A stretch of DNA of 64,000 nt, from positions 209,838-273,837 of the forward strand of contig CAKVIG010000002.1 in NCBI GenBank assembly GCA_934754515.1. The letters run 5' to 3'. Source of the stretch: an uncultured Candidatus Melainabacteria bacterium. GTDB taxonomy: Bacteria; Cyanobacteriota; Vampirovibrionia; Gastranaerophilales; Gastranaerophilaceae. Numbering within the stretch: position 1 is the first letter of the stretch; each line of letters starts with the position of its first letter. This document shows, in pieces, positions 16,892-25,147 of the stretch. The notes under the pieces are model-generated. The model did no database searches, was not told the origin of the DNA, and was given only the letters and a program-made list of their open reading frames with translations. Position numbers and translations under genes: made by a program.

Positions 16892-17016
16892 GTAATTCTT
16901 CTCCTTATTTTTAAGTTTTTGTTGGGCTGAAAGCCCAACCTACATTTTCTTTTTAATTATCAAATCTTTGGTCATTCCCTCTCCTTACAGGAGAGGGTTA
17001 GGGTGAGGTGTTTATC

Positions 17017-17964
17017 TTACACCCCTGCCATTTGTTCTTTTAATGCGCTAACAGTCGCATCCAAAGAAGCTTTATCAAACACATTGTAAACAGTTGTTTC
17101 TGGTGCAATCTTTTTATTCAAACCAGCTAGAACTTTTCCCGGTCCGATTTCAATAAACGTATCAACGCCTTCTGCAACCATTTTTTGAATAGTTTGTGTC
17201 CAATGAACTGATGAAGAAATTTGTTTCGGCATTTTTGATTTGAAATCTTCTGCCTTAACTGTAGCTTCGGCATCTACGTTTGTAATAACAGGAATAGAAG
17301 CGTCATTTAAACTAAATTCAGCAACAAAACTTGCGAATTCTTTGCCTGCATTTTCCATGAATTTAGAGTGGAATGCGCCTGAAACAGCAAGAGGTACAAC
17401 TCTTCTTACACCGTTAGCAAGCAACCATTCAGAAGCGGCCTTAACTGCGTTATCATCACCTGTAATAACAACTTGCGCAGGTGAATTGTAGTTTGCAACA
17501 TCAACATAACCAACTTTTGAGCCTTCTGCCAAGCCTTGTTTTAGTTGTTCTTCAGAAGCGTTTAAAACTGCAGCCATAGAACCGCCTTTTGTAGCGCCCA
17601 TCAAATCTGCACGTTTTTGGATAAGTTTAAGAGTTGTTTCCAAATCCATAACGCCAGCAGCGTGCATTGCACAATATTCACCCAAAGAATGACCCGCAAC
17701 AAAATCAGCGTTTATATTTAATTCAGATTTTAAAGCTTCCATCGCAGCAATTGACATTGTTACGATTGAAGGTTGTGTATTAACAGTTTGTTTCAAATCT
17801 TCTTCAGGTCCTTCAAAACAAATTGTTGTAATACTTTTGTTTAAAGTTTTGTCAGCTGTATCAAAAACATTTTTTGCAGCTTCAAAATTATCATATAAAT
17901 CTTTTCCCATGCCCACTGCTTGTGAACCTTGTCCTGGGAATAAAAATGCTACTTTTTTTACCAT
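17017..17964 (-). CDS. fabD: Malonyl-CoA:ACP transacylase
   Basis: FabD moves malonyl from CoA to acyl carrier protein to supply extender units. 315 residues. Motifs: GQGSQAVGMG (11-20), nucleophile Ser93 in GHSLGEY, His199 in SGAFHSKFM, and the C-terminal EIGPGKVLAGL. AAGGAG lies upstream. It lies between fabH and fabG in the fab run. Confidence 0.96.
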   Translation of the reverse strand: MVKKVAFLFPGQGSQAVGMGKDLYDNFEAAKNVFDTADKTLNKSITTICFEGPEEDLKQTVNTQPSIVTMSIAAMEALKSELNINADFVAGHSLGEYCAMHAAGVMDLETTLKLIQKRADLMGATKGGSMAAVLNASEEQLKQGLAEGSKVGYVDVANYNSPAQVVITGDDNAVKAASEWLLANGVRRVVPLAVSGAFHSKFMENAGKEFASFVAEFSLNDASIPVITNVDAEATVKAEDFKSKMPKQISSSVHWTQTIQKMVAEGVDTFIEIGPGKVLAGLNKKIAPETTVYNVFDKASLDATVSALKEQMAGV

Positions 17965-18008
17965 AGTATACTCCTTTTTGTTTTATAAACTTTGATTACA
18001 TCTTTAAA

Positions 18009-18106
18009 AAGTTGAAGAGTTGAATGGTTGAATAGTGAAAAAGTTCTTTTAATTCCCTTCGGTCATAAATTCTTTTCAACTCTTCCCCTTTTCAACTCTT
18101 CAACTT
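18009..18106. repeat. AAGTTGAA hairpin element in fab operon
   Basis: Perfect 16-bp arms AAGTTGAAGAGTTGAA (18009-18024) and 18091-18106 enclose AATTCCCTTCGGTCAT. Related elements lie at 29794-29929, 30534-30664 and around the four-helix-bundle gene at 31489. It fills the fabH-fabD gap. Confidence 0.75.
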
Positions 18107-18109
18107 AAA

Positions 18110-19120
18110 TTAACATATTCCTTCTCTCAATCTCACAATTGCGCCGCCCCAAGTCATGCCGGCACCGAAACCGCAAAGAATAGCGGTTGAGCCTAATTTA
18201 ACTTTGCCTTGTTCTACACTTTCTGCCATTGCAAGAGGAATTGAAGCTGCCGATGTGTTACCGTAATATTTAATATTAGTAACAACTTTTTCTTCTGAAT
18301 ATCCTAATCTTTCTTGAACAGCGTGAATAATTCTTAAGTTTGCTTGGTGAGGTATCAAATAATCAATATCCTCAGCCTTCATACCTGCATTTGTAATCAT
18401 TTCTTCTACATATTGAGGCAAAACTCTTGCTACAAATTTGTAAACTTCTTTACCATTCATTACAATACCTTGTTTAACTTCATCGCAAGGTTCAACAAGC
18501 GGACAATTTTTGCCTGCAAATGGTAATTCAATTAAAGAACCTAATGAACCATCAGCTTTAATATCAATCGCGATAATATCATCAACACCATCTTCTGCTT
18601 GAGTTACAACCATAGCACCTGCACCATCACCGAACAAGATAGAAGTTGAACGGTCTTCCCAATTTAAAAGTCTTGAATTATTATCCGTTGCAACGATTAA
18701 AATGGTTTTGTACATTCCACTTCCGATATAAGCTTTTGCCATGCTTAAAGCATAAATCAAACCTGAACAAGCTGCTGTGATATCAAACGCAGGAACGTGA
18801 TTAGGAATTTCTAATCTTGCTTGAACTTGACAAGCTAATGCAGGGTACAATTGAGGTGGAGCTGATGTTGCAGCAATAATCATATCAATTCCGTCAACAT
18901 TAATGCCAGCTTTTTCAATAGCTCTTTTTGAAGCTTCTACACCCAAATCAATCGCATCTTCGTTACCTGAAACAAGGCGTCTTTCTTTAATCCCTGTTCT
19001 TGTATAAATCCATTCGTCAGATGTTTCGTATAATTTTGTTAAATCATCGTTTGTAATAATTGTTTCAGGCACGCTATATCCAACGCCTGCAATCCTTAAA
19101 GGAATTGTATTATTTCCCAT
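18110..19120 (-). CDS. fabH: 3-oxoacyl-[ACP] synthase III
   Basis: FabH starts fatty-acid synthesis by condensing an acyl-CoA with malonyl-ACP. 336 residues. The catalytic triad is visible: Cys118 in DITAACSG, His258 in PHQANLRI and Asn288 in YYGNTSAAS. The C-terminus CGFGAGMTWGGAIVRL is typical. It follows plsX after 331 bases filled with repeats. Confidence 0.97.
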   Translation of the reverse strand: MGNNTIPLRIAGVGYSVPETIITNDDLTKLYETSDEWIYTRTGIKERRLVSGNEDAIDLGVEASKRAIEKAGINVDGIDMIIAATSAPPQLYPALACQVQARLEIPNHVPAFDITAACSGLIYALSMAKAYIGSGMYKTILIVATDNNSRLLNWEDRSTSILFGDGAGAMVVTQAEDGVDDIIAIDIKADGSLGSLIELPFAGKNCPLVEPCDEVKQGIVMNGKEVYKFVARVLPQYVEEMITNAGMKAEDIDYLIPHQANLRIIHAVQERLGYSEEKVVTNIKYYGNTSAASIPLAMAESVEQGKVKLGSTAILCGFGAGMTWGGAIVRLREGIC

Positions 19121-19139
19121 TGTATGTTTACTCCTCTTT

Positions 19140-19451
19140 TGTTTAATCTATTCCCCTCTACTTGGGAGAGGGAGCAGTCGTTGGCAAGCTTCGCGAGCCT
19201 TACGAATGCGGGAGAGGGTTTTACCCTCTTTAGTTTTTGTTGGGCAAGAATGCCCAACCTACATTTCTCTTAATTTTGTGGATTGCTTCGTCGCTCACGC
19301 TCCTCGCAATGACTTGGCGTTTTATCTTAAGCGTGCTGTCATTGCGAACCTCGTAAGAGGTGTGGCAATCCATTATGTTATTAATCACGGAAAAATTTTG
19401 GGTAACTTTTTTTGCCCAAAATTTTTCACATATTATTAAACTTTATTTAAT
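19140..19451. repeat. Repeat cluster between plsX and fabH
   Basis: Three families in a row: CCCTCTACTTGGGAGAGGG with the inner words GTCGTTGGCAA and CCTTACGAATGCGGG (about 19150-19225); the GTTGGGCA/TGCCCAAC hairpin (19239-19258); and the palindrome GTGGATTGC...CTCGCAATGAC / GTCATTGCGAACC...GGCAATCCA (about 19278-19375). The last resembles an interspersed repeat found in unrelated bacteria. No gene. Confidence 0.65.
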
Positions 19452-20507
19452 TTATCCTTCAATTCTTTCTGAAATCTTTCTGTTTACGCCTGTTTCAACA
19501 GCTTCTTTCGCTACTCTTACGGCATTCTTTATTGCATAAGCCTTGCTTCTGCCGTGAGAAATAACCGTAATACCTTTAACACCTAAAAGCAAGCAGCCGC
19601 CGAATTCTTCGTAGTTAATTTTTTCATAAATTCTTTTCATGAAAGGTTTTGCCAACAAGCCAATCAACATACCCAAAAAATCAGACTTAAATTCACTCTT
19701 AATCATCTTGAATAACAGTGATGAAGTACCTTCTGTAACTTTTAATACTACATTACCTACAAAACCATCACAAACAACTACATCACACAAGTTCAAGAAC
19801 AATTCTCTACCTTCAATGTTGCCCATGAAATTGAATTTTTCTTTTTCTTCTTCTAATAAGTTGTAAGTGTTTTGAGCAAGTTCATTACCTTTTCCTGCTT
19901 CTTCACCGATATTCAAAACTCCAACTCTTGGATTTTCAATACCTAAAACATTCTTAGAAAAAGTCATGCCCATAATGGCAAACTGTTTAAGCATCTGAGG
20001 TGTGCAGTTGCTGTTTGCGCCACCGTCAATAATAACGATTGGTTTTTTCATTGTAGGAAGTGTTACTGCGATTGCAGGTCTGTCAATTCCCGGAATTCTT
20101 CCTAAGCCGAATAAGCTTGATGCCATAGCAGCACCAGTTGAACCTGCTGCAACTAATGCGTCAGAACTGCCTGTTGCAACTGAGCTTACAGTCAACACGA
20201 TTGAAGAATTTTTCTTCTTACGAATAGCTTGTCCCGGTGCTTCGCCCATCTCAATAATTTCAGATGCGTGAGTAATCTTGATATCAAGTGATTTAACATC
20301 TACTCGAACCCTTCTTTTTCTGCCTGCTTTACCACAATCAGAAAGAAAACCTTCTTTTTGAATTACTTCAAGGCAATGCTCGATTCTATCTTGCTTACCT
20401 ACTAATTCCAAGGCTACGCCGTATTCTGCGGCTGCCCATACTGCACCTGCAACAATTTCAAAAGGAGCGTGATCTCCACCCATTGCATCAATAGCTATTC
20501 TTGTCAT
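19452..20507 (-). CDS. plsX: Phosphate acyltransferase PlsX
   Basis: PlsX makes acyl-phosphate from acyl-ACP; PlsY (23326 here) then acylates glycerol-3-phosphate. 351 residues. Family motifs: IAIDAMGGDHAP (N-terminus), GEAPGQAIRKKKNSS, ALVAAGSTGA and VCDGFVGNVVLK. It sits between rpmF and fabH in the conserved bacterial order. A GGTGCGACTT/AAGTCGCACC hairpin (20548-20569) lies in the gap to rpmF. Confidence 0.96.
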   Translation of the reverse strand: MTRIAIDAMGGDHAPFEIVAGAVWAAAEYGVALELVGKQDRIEHCLEVIQKEGFLSDCGKAGRKRRVRVDVKSLDIKITHASEIIEMGEAPGQAIRKKKNSSIVLTVSSVATGSSDALVAAGSTGAAMASSLFGLGRIPGIDRPAIAVTLPTMKKPIVIIDGGANSNCTPQMLKQFAIMGMTFSKNVLGIENPRVGVLNIGEEAGKGNELAQNTYNLLEEEKEKFNFMGNIEGRELFLNLCDVVVCDGFVGNVVLKVTEGTSSLLFKMIKSEFKSDFLGMLIGLLAKPFMKRIYEKINYEEFGGCLLLGVKGITVISHGRSKAYAIKNAVRVAKEAVETGVNRKISERIEG

Positions 20508-20584
20508 TTAACTCTTCCCTTTATCCATTAAATTATTTAGAAAACAGGGTGCGACTTAAAAGTCGCACCGTTCAATTTCTTTAA

Positions 20585-20890
20585 CTAAGCTTCCGGTTTT
20601 TCTTCTGAAGATTCTTCTTTAACTTCTTCAGCTTTTTCTTCAACCTTAACTTCTTCAACTTTTTCAGCTTTCTTTGAAGATTTCTTTTCTTCTTTTACTT
20701 CTTCTTGGAAGCCTTCTGCTTTATTAGAAACTACTTTACCTTTGTAAGTTCCGCAAGCTGTACAAACTGTGTGAGTTAAAACCTTAGCTCCGCAGTTTGG
20801 GCAAGTTGTTAATTCAGGCTTTGTAGCCTTCCAGTTTGATCTTCTTTTACCTTGAGCACTATGCCCTGTTCTTTTCTTTGGTACTGCCAT
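20585..20890 (-). CDS. rpmF: Ribosomal protein L32 with charged C-terminal extension
   Basis: Residues 1-60 are bL32: AVPKKRTGHSAQGKRRSNWK and the zinc-ribbon cysteines in CPNCGAKVLTHTVCTACG. The protein then continues about 45 residues in a low-complexity E/K/V run (VEEVKVEEKAEEVKEESSEE). bL32 is normally about 55-65 residues, so the tail, making 101 in total, is unusual. The position between yceD and plsX is the usual one. Confidence 0.95.
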   Translation of the reverse strand: MAVPKKRTGHSAQGKRRSNWKATKPELTTCPNCGAKVLTHTVCTACGTYKGKVVSNKAEGFQEEVKEEKKSSKKAEKVEEVKVEEKAEEVKEESSEEKPEA

Positions 20891-21123
20891 TTTTCCTATA
20901 CCTTTCTATTTTGTTGTACTACTTATATATTCTTTTGTTGTTGTGTTGGGCTGAAAGCCCAACCTACATTTTATCATTCCCCTCGCCTAGGGAGAGGGTA
21001 GAATTTCAAGTTGAGCATTTGCGAAACTTAGAAATTCGGGTGAGGGTTTTATTCCTCTTTGAACTGTCGTTGGGAATATGCCCAACCTACGTTTGCCTAA
21101 TTAAAGGCGAGGCGTAGACCTCT
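20891..21123. repeat. Repeats upstream of rpmF
   Basis: Holds GTTGGGCT/AGCCCAAC (20945-20963), a CCCCTCGCC...GAGAGGG element with inner words AGTTGAGCATTTGCGAAACTTAGA and CGGGTGAGGG (about 20977-21050), and GTTGGG-AATATG-CCCAAC (21069-21086). No gene. Confidence 0.65.
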
Positions 21124-21639
21124 TTATTTTGGGTTAATTTGAATGTTTTTAAATACGTCCATTCTGTCGTCGTGGATTTCCATATCTTCATCAGACACAA
21201 ATAATCCCTCATTACAATTTATACCACAAACTTTTTTATTTGGTAACTGTAATATTACAGATTGATACAATAAGTCATAAATGTCAATTTCTTTAGCACC
21301 GTTTAAATCCGTAATGAATTGACCGCTTTGTAGCTCAACCTCTTGTGAATACTCATCATGAAGCGAATGTTTAGCATAAGTTTCGTCAATATCAAAATCC
21401 AAATCGTATTCATATTTGTTAAGACATCTGTCACATTCAAGTGTAACTTTACCGTCAACATGACCGCTCACTTCAATATAACCGCCCAAAGACTTTAATT
21501 CTAAATCAGCTTTTACGTTACAATTTTCGAGTTCTTTGATTTCACCTTCGAACTCAAAATGAAGCGTCTTATCATGTTCTCTTTCGATATCTTCAATAAG
21601 AACCGCGTTATGATTCTTCATGTGCTTTTCTTTAGGCAT
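21124..21639 (-). CDS. DUF177 (YceD) protein, probable 23S rRNA-processing factor
   Basis: 171 residues. Mid-protein GHVDGKVTLECDRCLNKYEYDL and the later CGINCNEG carry the CxxC...C-type pattern of YceD proteins. In bacteria and plants YceD homologues act in 23S rRNA processing, and the gene usually precedes rpmF, as here. Its first 8 bases overlap the preceding small gene. Confidence 0.85.
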   Translation of the reverse strand: MPKEKHMKNHNAVLIEDIEREHDKTLHFEFEGEIKELENCNVKADLELKSLGGYIEVSGHVDGKVTLECDRCLNKYEYDLDFDIDETYAKHSLHDEYSQEVELQSGQFITDLNGAKEIDIYDLLYQSVILQLPNKKVCGINCNEGLFVSDEDMEIHDDRMDVFKNIQINPK

Positions 21640-21877
21640 AAGGTTCTTCCTGCAATACTAATCCTGCAATTTGAGTTGAAACAAAGCATAATTTTTTAAT
21701 TGGCCCCACCGGTTCTTTTTCGACTAAAACAGGAGTTGGGCTTTTCATTAATTGTTTCAATTCAGCATAAACTGCTTGCGGATTTTCAAAATACATTACA
21801 ACAGGAGTCGCAGAACCTTTTAAGAAAAGGATTACAGCTTGTCTTGTTTTCTGTGGAGTATTAAATTGTTGAACCAT
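21632..21877 (-). CDS. Small conserved-type protein upstream of yceD
   Basis: 81 residues (VVMYFENPQAVYAELKQLMK, then KKLCFVSTQIAGLVLQEEPYA). It looks like a small alpha/beta domain. Eight bases overlap with yceD suggest translational coupling. It is the first gene of the fab run; GGAG precedes its ATG. Family not recognised. Confidence 0.7.
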   Translation of the reverse strand: MVQQFNTPQKTRQAVILFLKGSATPVVMYFENPQAVYAELKQLMKSPTPVLVEKEPVGPIKKLCFVSTQIAGLVLQEEPYA

Positions 21878-21982
21878 GAGTTCTCCTTTATATTTCTACA
21901 CACCAAAAATTATATTACAAAAAGACGAAAATGTTAAATTAGCTTTTTAGGAGTATAATTAAATAATTGGGAGAATAAAATA

Positions 21983-22555
21983 ATGTTTGAAAAAGTTAAT
22001 GAAATTCTAAAAAATGATGGCGTTATCGCTTATGTTACGGATACGGTTTGGGGGCTTGGATGCTTACCGACAAGTGAAAAAGCCGTAAAAAAAATTTATG
22101 ACATCAAACATCGTGACGGTAAAAAACCGCTAATTTTAATGAGCGACGAGTTTTACAATTTGTTTGAATATGTAAAACAACCGATTAATAAAGAAGCTCA
22201 ACATTTAATCAAACAATACTTCCCCGGCGCGTTAACTCTCGTTCTGGAAAAATCTGAAAAAACTCCTGATTACATAACATCTTCTATGCCTACTGTCGGT
22301 GTTAGAATTCCCGACAATGAAACCTTTGCAAACATTTGCAAAAATATCGACGGACGAGTTTTAGCAACAACCAGCGCAAATCTTTCAGGAGAAGCTCCTG
22401 CTTTGACTTATGATGAAGCTGTTAAATATATTGGCGATAAAGTAGATTTAGTTGTTCCTGATTACGGACATTTTGCAAAGGGAAAAGCTTCAACTGTTGC
22501 CGGCTTTAAGAATGGTGGAGTTGTTGTGTACAGACAAGGTGAGATTGAAATTTAA
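21983..22555 (+). CDS. tsaC: Threonylcarbamoyl-AMP synthase (YrdC/Sua5 domain)
   Basis: 190 residues, YrdC-like. It makes threonylcarbamoyl-AMP from threonine, bicarbonate and ATP for t6A37 in ANN-decoding tRNAs. Signature: AYVTDTVWGLGC, KHRDGKKPLILM, YFPGALTLVLEKS, VGVRIPDN, LATTSANLSGEA. It lacks the extra C-terminal Sua5 domain, so it is the TsaC form. It is divergent from the fab run. Confidence 0.92.
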   Translation: MFEKVNEILKNDGVIAYVTDTVWGLGCLPTSEKAVKKIYDIKHRDGKKPLILMSDEFYNLFEYVKQPINKEAQHLIKQYFPGALTLVLEKSEKTPDYITSSMPTVGVRIPDNETFANICKNIDGRVLATTSANLSGEAPALTYDEAVKYIGDKVDLVVPDYGHFAKGKASTVAGFKNGGVVVYRQGEIEI

Positions 22556-22566
22556 AAGATAAAACT

Positions 22567-23181
22567 TTAAGCTTCGTTTTCTATTTTGCTTTCTGCTTTA
22601 GATTCAGACTTAGCATAACTCTTGAACGCTTTTGCGTAATCTTTTACAACAATTTGTTCTTCTTTTGTATCAGGATTTTCTGTTTTTACAGCCTCTGCTT
22701 TTGGTGAAAATGCTTGTTCTGCAGAGTTTTCGCTTTGTTTTCTGCAATATTCCATATATTCTGCGTAAGTAATTGTGCCATCATCGTTTCCATCAATGAC
22801 TTCTTCATAGTTGGTATCACCTTTTCTTGCATAAACCTTTTCAGAATCACTGTTTTCTTCTGTGTTTTCAGATTCTTCTGCCTTTTCAGCCTCTTGTTGA
22901 ACTTTTTCGCTGCTTTCCGCAGCCTTTTTGTTAAGCTGATATGTCATGCGATTATTCAGCATCAATACGCGCTCTTTGTATCCAATACCATTTTCATCAC
23001 AGTAATCCATAAATTCCTTAAACGTAATTACACCATCTTCGTCTGCATCCATTTCTTTTTGATACATAGGCTCACCCTTTGTCGCATAGACAGCGTTTTT
23101 AGAATTTGAAAAATTGTTAGTTTGAATTCCAAAAGATTTGTTATTAATGTTTGTAACTCCAAGACCGATTCCTGTCATCAT
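22567..23181 (-). CDS. Protein with two EF-hand loops
   Basis: 204 residues. Two loops, DADEDGVITFKE and DGNDDGTITYAE, each followed by a helix (FMDYC, YMEYCRKQ), and each preceded by a similar AxKGE/GDxxY segment, so the protein is an internal duplication. Between them lies an acidic E/S-rich linker. No signal peptide. Function unknown. It converges with tsaC. Confidence 0.8.
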   Translation of the reverse strand: MMTGIGLGVTNINNKSFGIQTNNFSNSKNAVYATKGEPMYQKEMDADEDGVITFKEFMDYCDENGIGYKERVLMLNNRMTYQLNKKAAESSEKVQQEAEKAEESENTEENSDSEKVYARKGDTNYEEVIDGNDDGTITYAEYMEYCRKQSENSAEQAFSPKAEAVKTENPDTKEEQIVVKDYAKAFKSYAKSESKAESKIENEA

Positions 23182-23325
23182 TGAATCCTTTCATTAAAAC
23201 GACATACTATTTTAATTATAACTCATTTTCAAGCTTTCTCAAGGTCAATATTGTTACTATAAGTATACTTTCATTTATTCCGAGCTTATTGTATAATACG
23301 AATTATAAATTTTAGGAGGGGATAA

Positions 23326-23934
23326 ATGATATTAAAATGTGTTGAACTTTTAGTTGTCGCAATTGTTGCTTATATAATAGGCTCTATTCCAACAGGCTAT
23401 TTAATAGTTAAAGCAAAAACAGGTCAAGATATAAGAACTGTTGGCTCAGGTTCTACCGGTGCAACAAACGTAAAAAGAGTACTAGGTAAAAACTACTTCT
23501 TTTTAGTAATGCTTCTTGACGCTCTTAAAGGCGCTTTGCCTGTTGTTTTAGCAAAACTGTTTGCAACTGTCGGAGTTTCTCTTGGCCTAGCTCCTGTAAT
23601 TGCAGCTATTGCAGTTATTATCGGTCACAGCAAATCAATTTTCTTGCAATTTAAAGGCGGAAAATCTGTAGCTTCAGGTGTTGGTACAATCCTTGCTTTA
23701 AACTGGGTTGTAGGTATAGTTATCGCACTTGTTTGGGGTGTAATTACATATACAACAAAATATGTTTCAGTAGGCTCAATAATTGCTTTAGTTATCTCAC
23801 CTTTTGTAATGTACTTTTTAGGCGCACCGATCGCTTATGTTGCATATTGCGCTTTGGGTGCGATTTACATTGTCTATTTGCATAGAGAAAATATTAAACG
23901 CCTGATTAACGGTAATGAAAATAAAGTAAGATAG
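23326..23934 (+). CDS. plsY: Glycerol-3-phosphate acyltransferase PlsY
   Basis: PlsY transfers the acyl group from acyl-phosphate (made by PlsX) to glycerol-3-phosphate, giving lysophosphatidate. 202 residues with about five TM segments. The three active-site loops are present: GSIPTGYLIVK, GSGSTGATNVKRVLGK, and FKGGKSVASGVG. AGGAGG precedes the ATG. It is a single gene here, 3 kb from plsX. Confidence 0.95.
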   Translation: MILKCVELLVVAIVAYIIGSIPTGYLIVKAKTGQDIRTVGSGSTGATNVKRVLGKNYFFLVMLLDALKGALPVVLAKLFATVGVSLGLAPVIAAIAVIIGHSKSIFLQFKGGKSVASGVGTILALNWVVGIVIALVWGVITYTTKYVSVGSIIALVISPFVMYFLGAPIAYVAYCALGAIYIVYLHRENIKRLINGNENKVR

Positions 23935-23950
23935 TTTTTAATCAAACAAT

Positions 23951-23988
23951 AAAAAAATAACGAGTGATTTTCACTCGTTATTTTTTTT
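23951..23988. terminator. Bidirectional terminator plsY / HEAT gene
   Basis: AATAACGAGTGA, loop TTT, TCACTCGTTATT with A-run on the left and T-run on the right, between two converging genes. Confidence 0.9.
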
Positions 23989-24002
23989 AATTCTTTAAAT
24001 TA

Positions 24003-24857
24003 TTAGCAACCTGCAGGTTTCTTTTGCTGAGTTGCACCTGGAATAGCTTGCCAGTTTGCAGCCATAATTTTCTTGAATGATTTAAGAGCAGTATCTTCAA
24101 GTTCACCCAATTCTTCTGCTTCCATAATCAATTCTCTTAATGGCAACAATGCTCTTTGGTCACGAAGTACACCTAAAGCTGCAGCTGCACCGGCTCTTAC
24201 TAAATCGTTTTCTGAACGGTTTTTCATAACATCAATAAGTGCAGGAACTGCTTTTGTGTCATTCAATTTACCTAATGAAGTTACTGCATAAATTCTTACG
24301 TTAACCCATTCGTCATATAACATGTTAATAATTTTATCAACACATTTTTTGTTACCGATTTCGCCCAATGCTCTTGTAGCATCACATCTTACGTTAACTT
24401 TTTCATGGTCTAATGATTTCATCAAAGCGTCTGTTGCAACATCACCGATTTCAATCAAAGCGTCTGTTGCTGTAATACAAACTTGTGAATTTTCATCGTT
24501 CAAAGCTTCTACAAGCGGTTCAACAACAATCTTACCACCCAAACGACCTAACGCACGAGCTGCACGAACTCTAACGTCAACGTTACGATCTTCTCTCAAA
24601 GATTCAATTAAGTGTTCAGTTGCTTTTGTATCACCCAATTCGCCCAATGCACGAGCTGCATATAAACGAACAGAACCGTTTTTATCATTCTTAAGAACAT
24701 TGATTAACGGCTCAACAGCTTTAGAATCGCCCATTTCTCCCAGAACACGAGCGGCATTATATCTAACTTTTTCAGAACTTGATGACATCAAGTCATTAAT
24801 AAGTTCTTGGAAAGATTTTTTCACTTGTTTCTTTTTGCTGTTTACAGTAATTGCCAT
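24003..24857 (-). CDS. HEAT-repeat protein
   Basis: 284 residues made almost entirely of about eight 31-residue HEAT/PBS-lyase-type repeats (pattern VRxxAARALGELGDxKAVEPLIxxL). Such repeats are common in Cyanobacteria, both in phycobilin lyases and in scaffolding proteins. There is no sign of a lyase site, so a protein-interaction scaffold is most likely. I start at 24857 (MAITVNSKKK) because GGAGG lies upstream. Confidence 0.9.
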   Translation of the reverse strand: MAITVNSKKKQVKKSFQELINDLMSSSSEKVRYNAARVLGEMGDSKAVEPLINVLKNDKNGSVRLYAARALGELGDTKATEHLIESLREDRNVDVRVRAARALGRLGGKIVVEPLVEALNDENSQVCITATDALIEIGDVATDALMKSLDHEKVNVRCDATRALGEIGNKKCVDKIINMLYDEWVNVRIYAVTSLGKLNDTKAVPALIDVMKNRSENDLVRAGAAAALGVLRDQRALLPLRELIMEAEELGELEDTALKSFKKIMAANWQAIPGATQQKKPAGC

Positions 24858-25147
24858 ACACTTTACCTCCGATATGCAATATATCAATTTAAATTTTCTA
24901 CACAGTAATATAAAGTTTTCTTTATTTTTAAAATTGCCTTTATTTTTCGTATTGTAAAGATTTTGTTACATACCCGATTTAGGGTAAAAATTACACTTAA
25001 TCTTGGTAGTATTAATATACCATATTTTTACATTTTCATGACTACTCTACCAGATAATTTTACAAAAGTTAATTAATATTATAATTGTGATGTGTTTGTA
25101 ATTTAGATATACATTGAAAAATCCACATTTACAAAAGTTAACATTTG

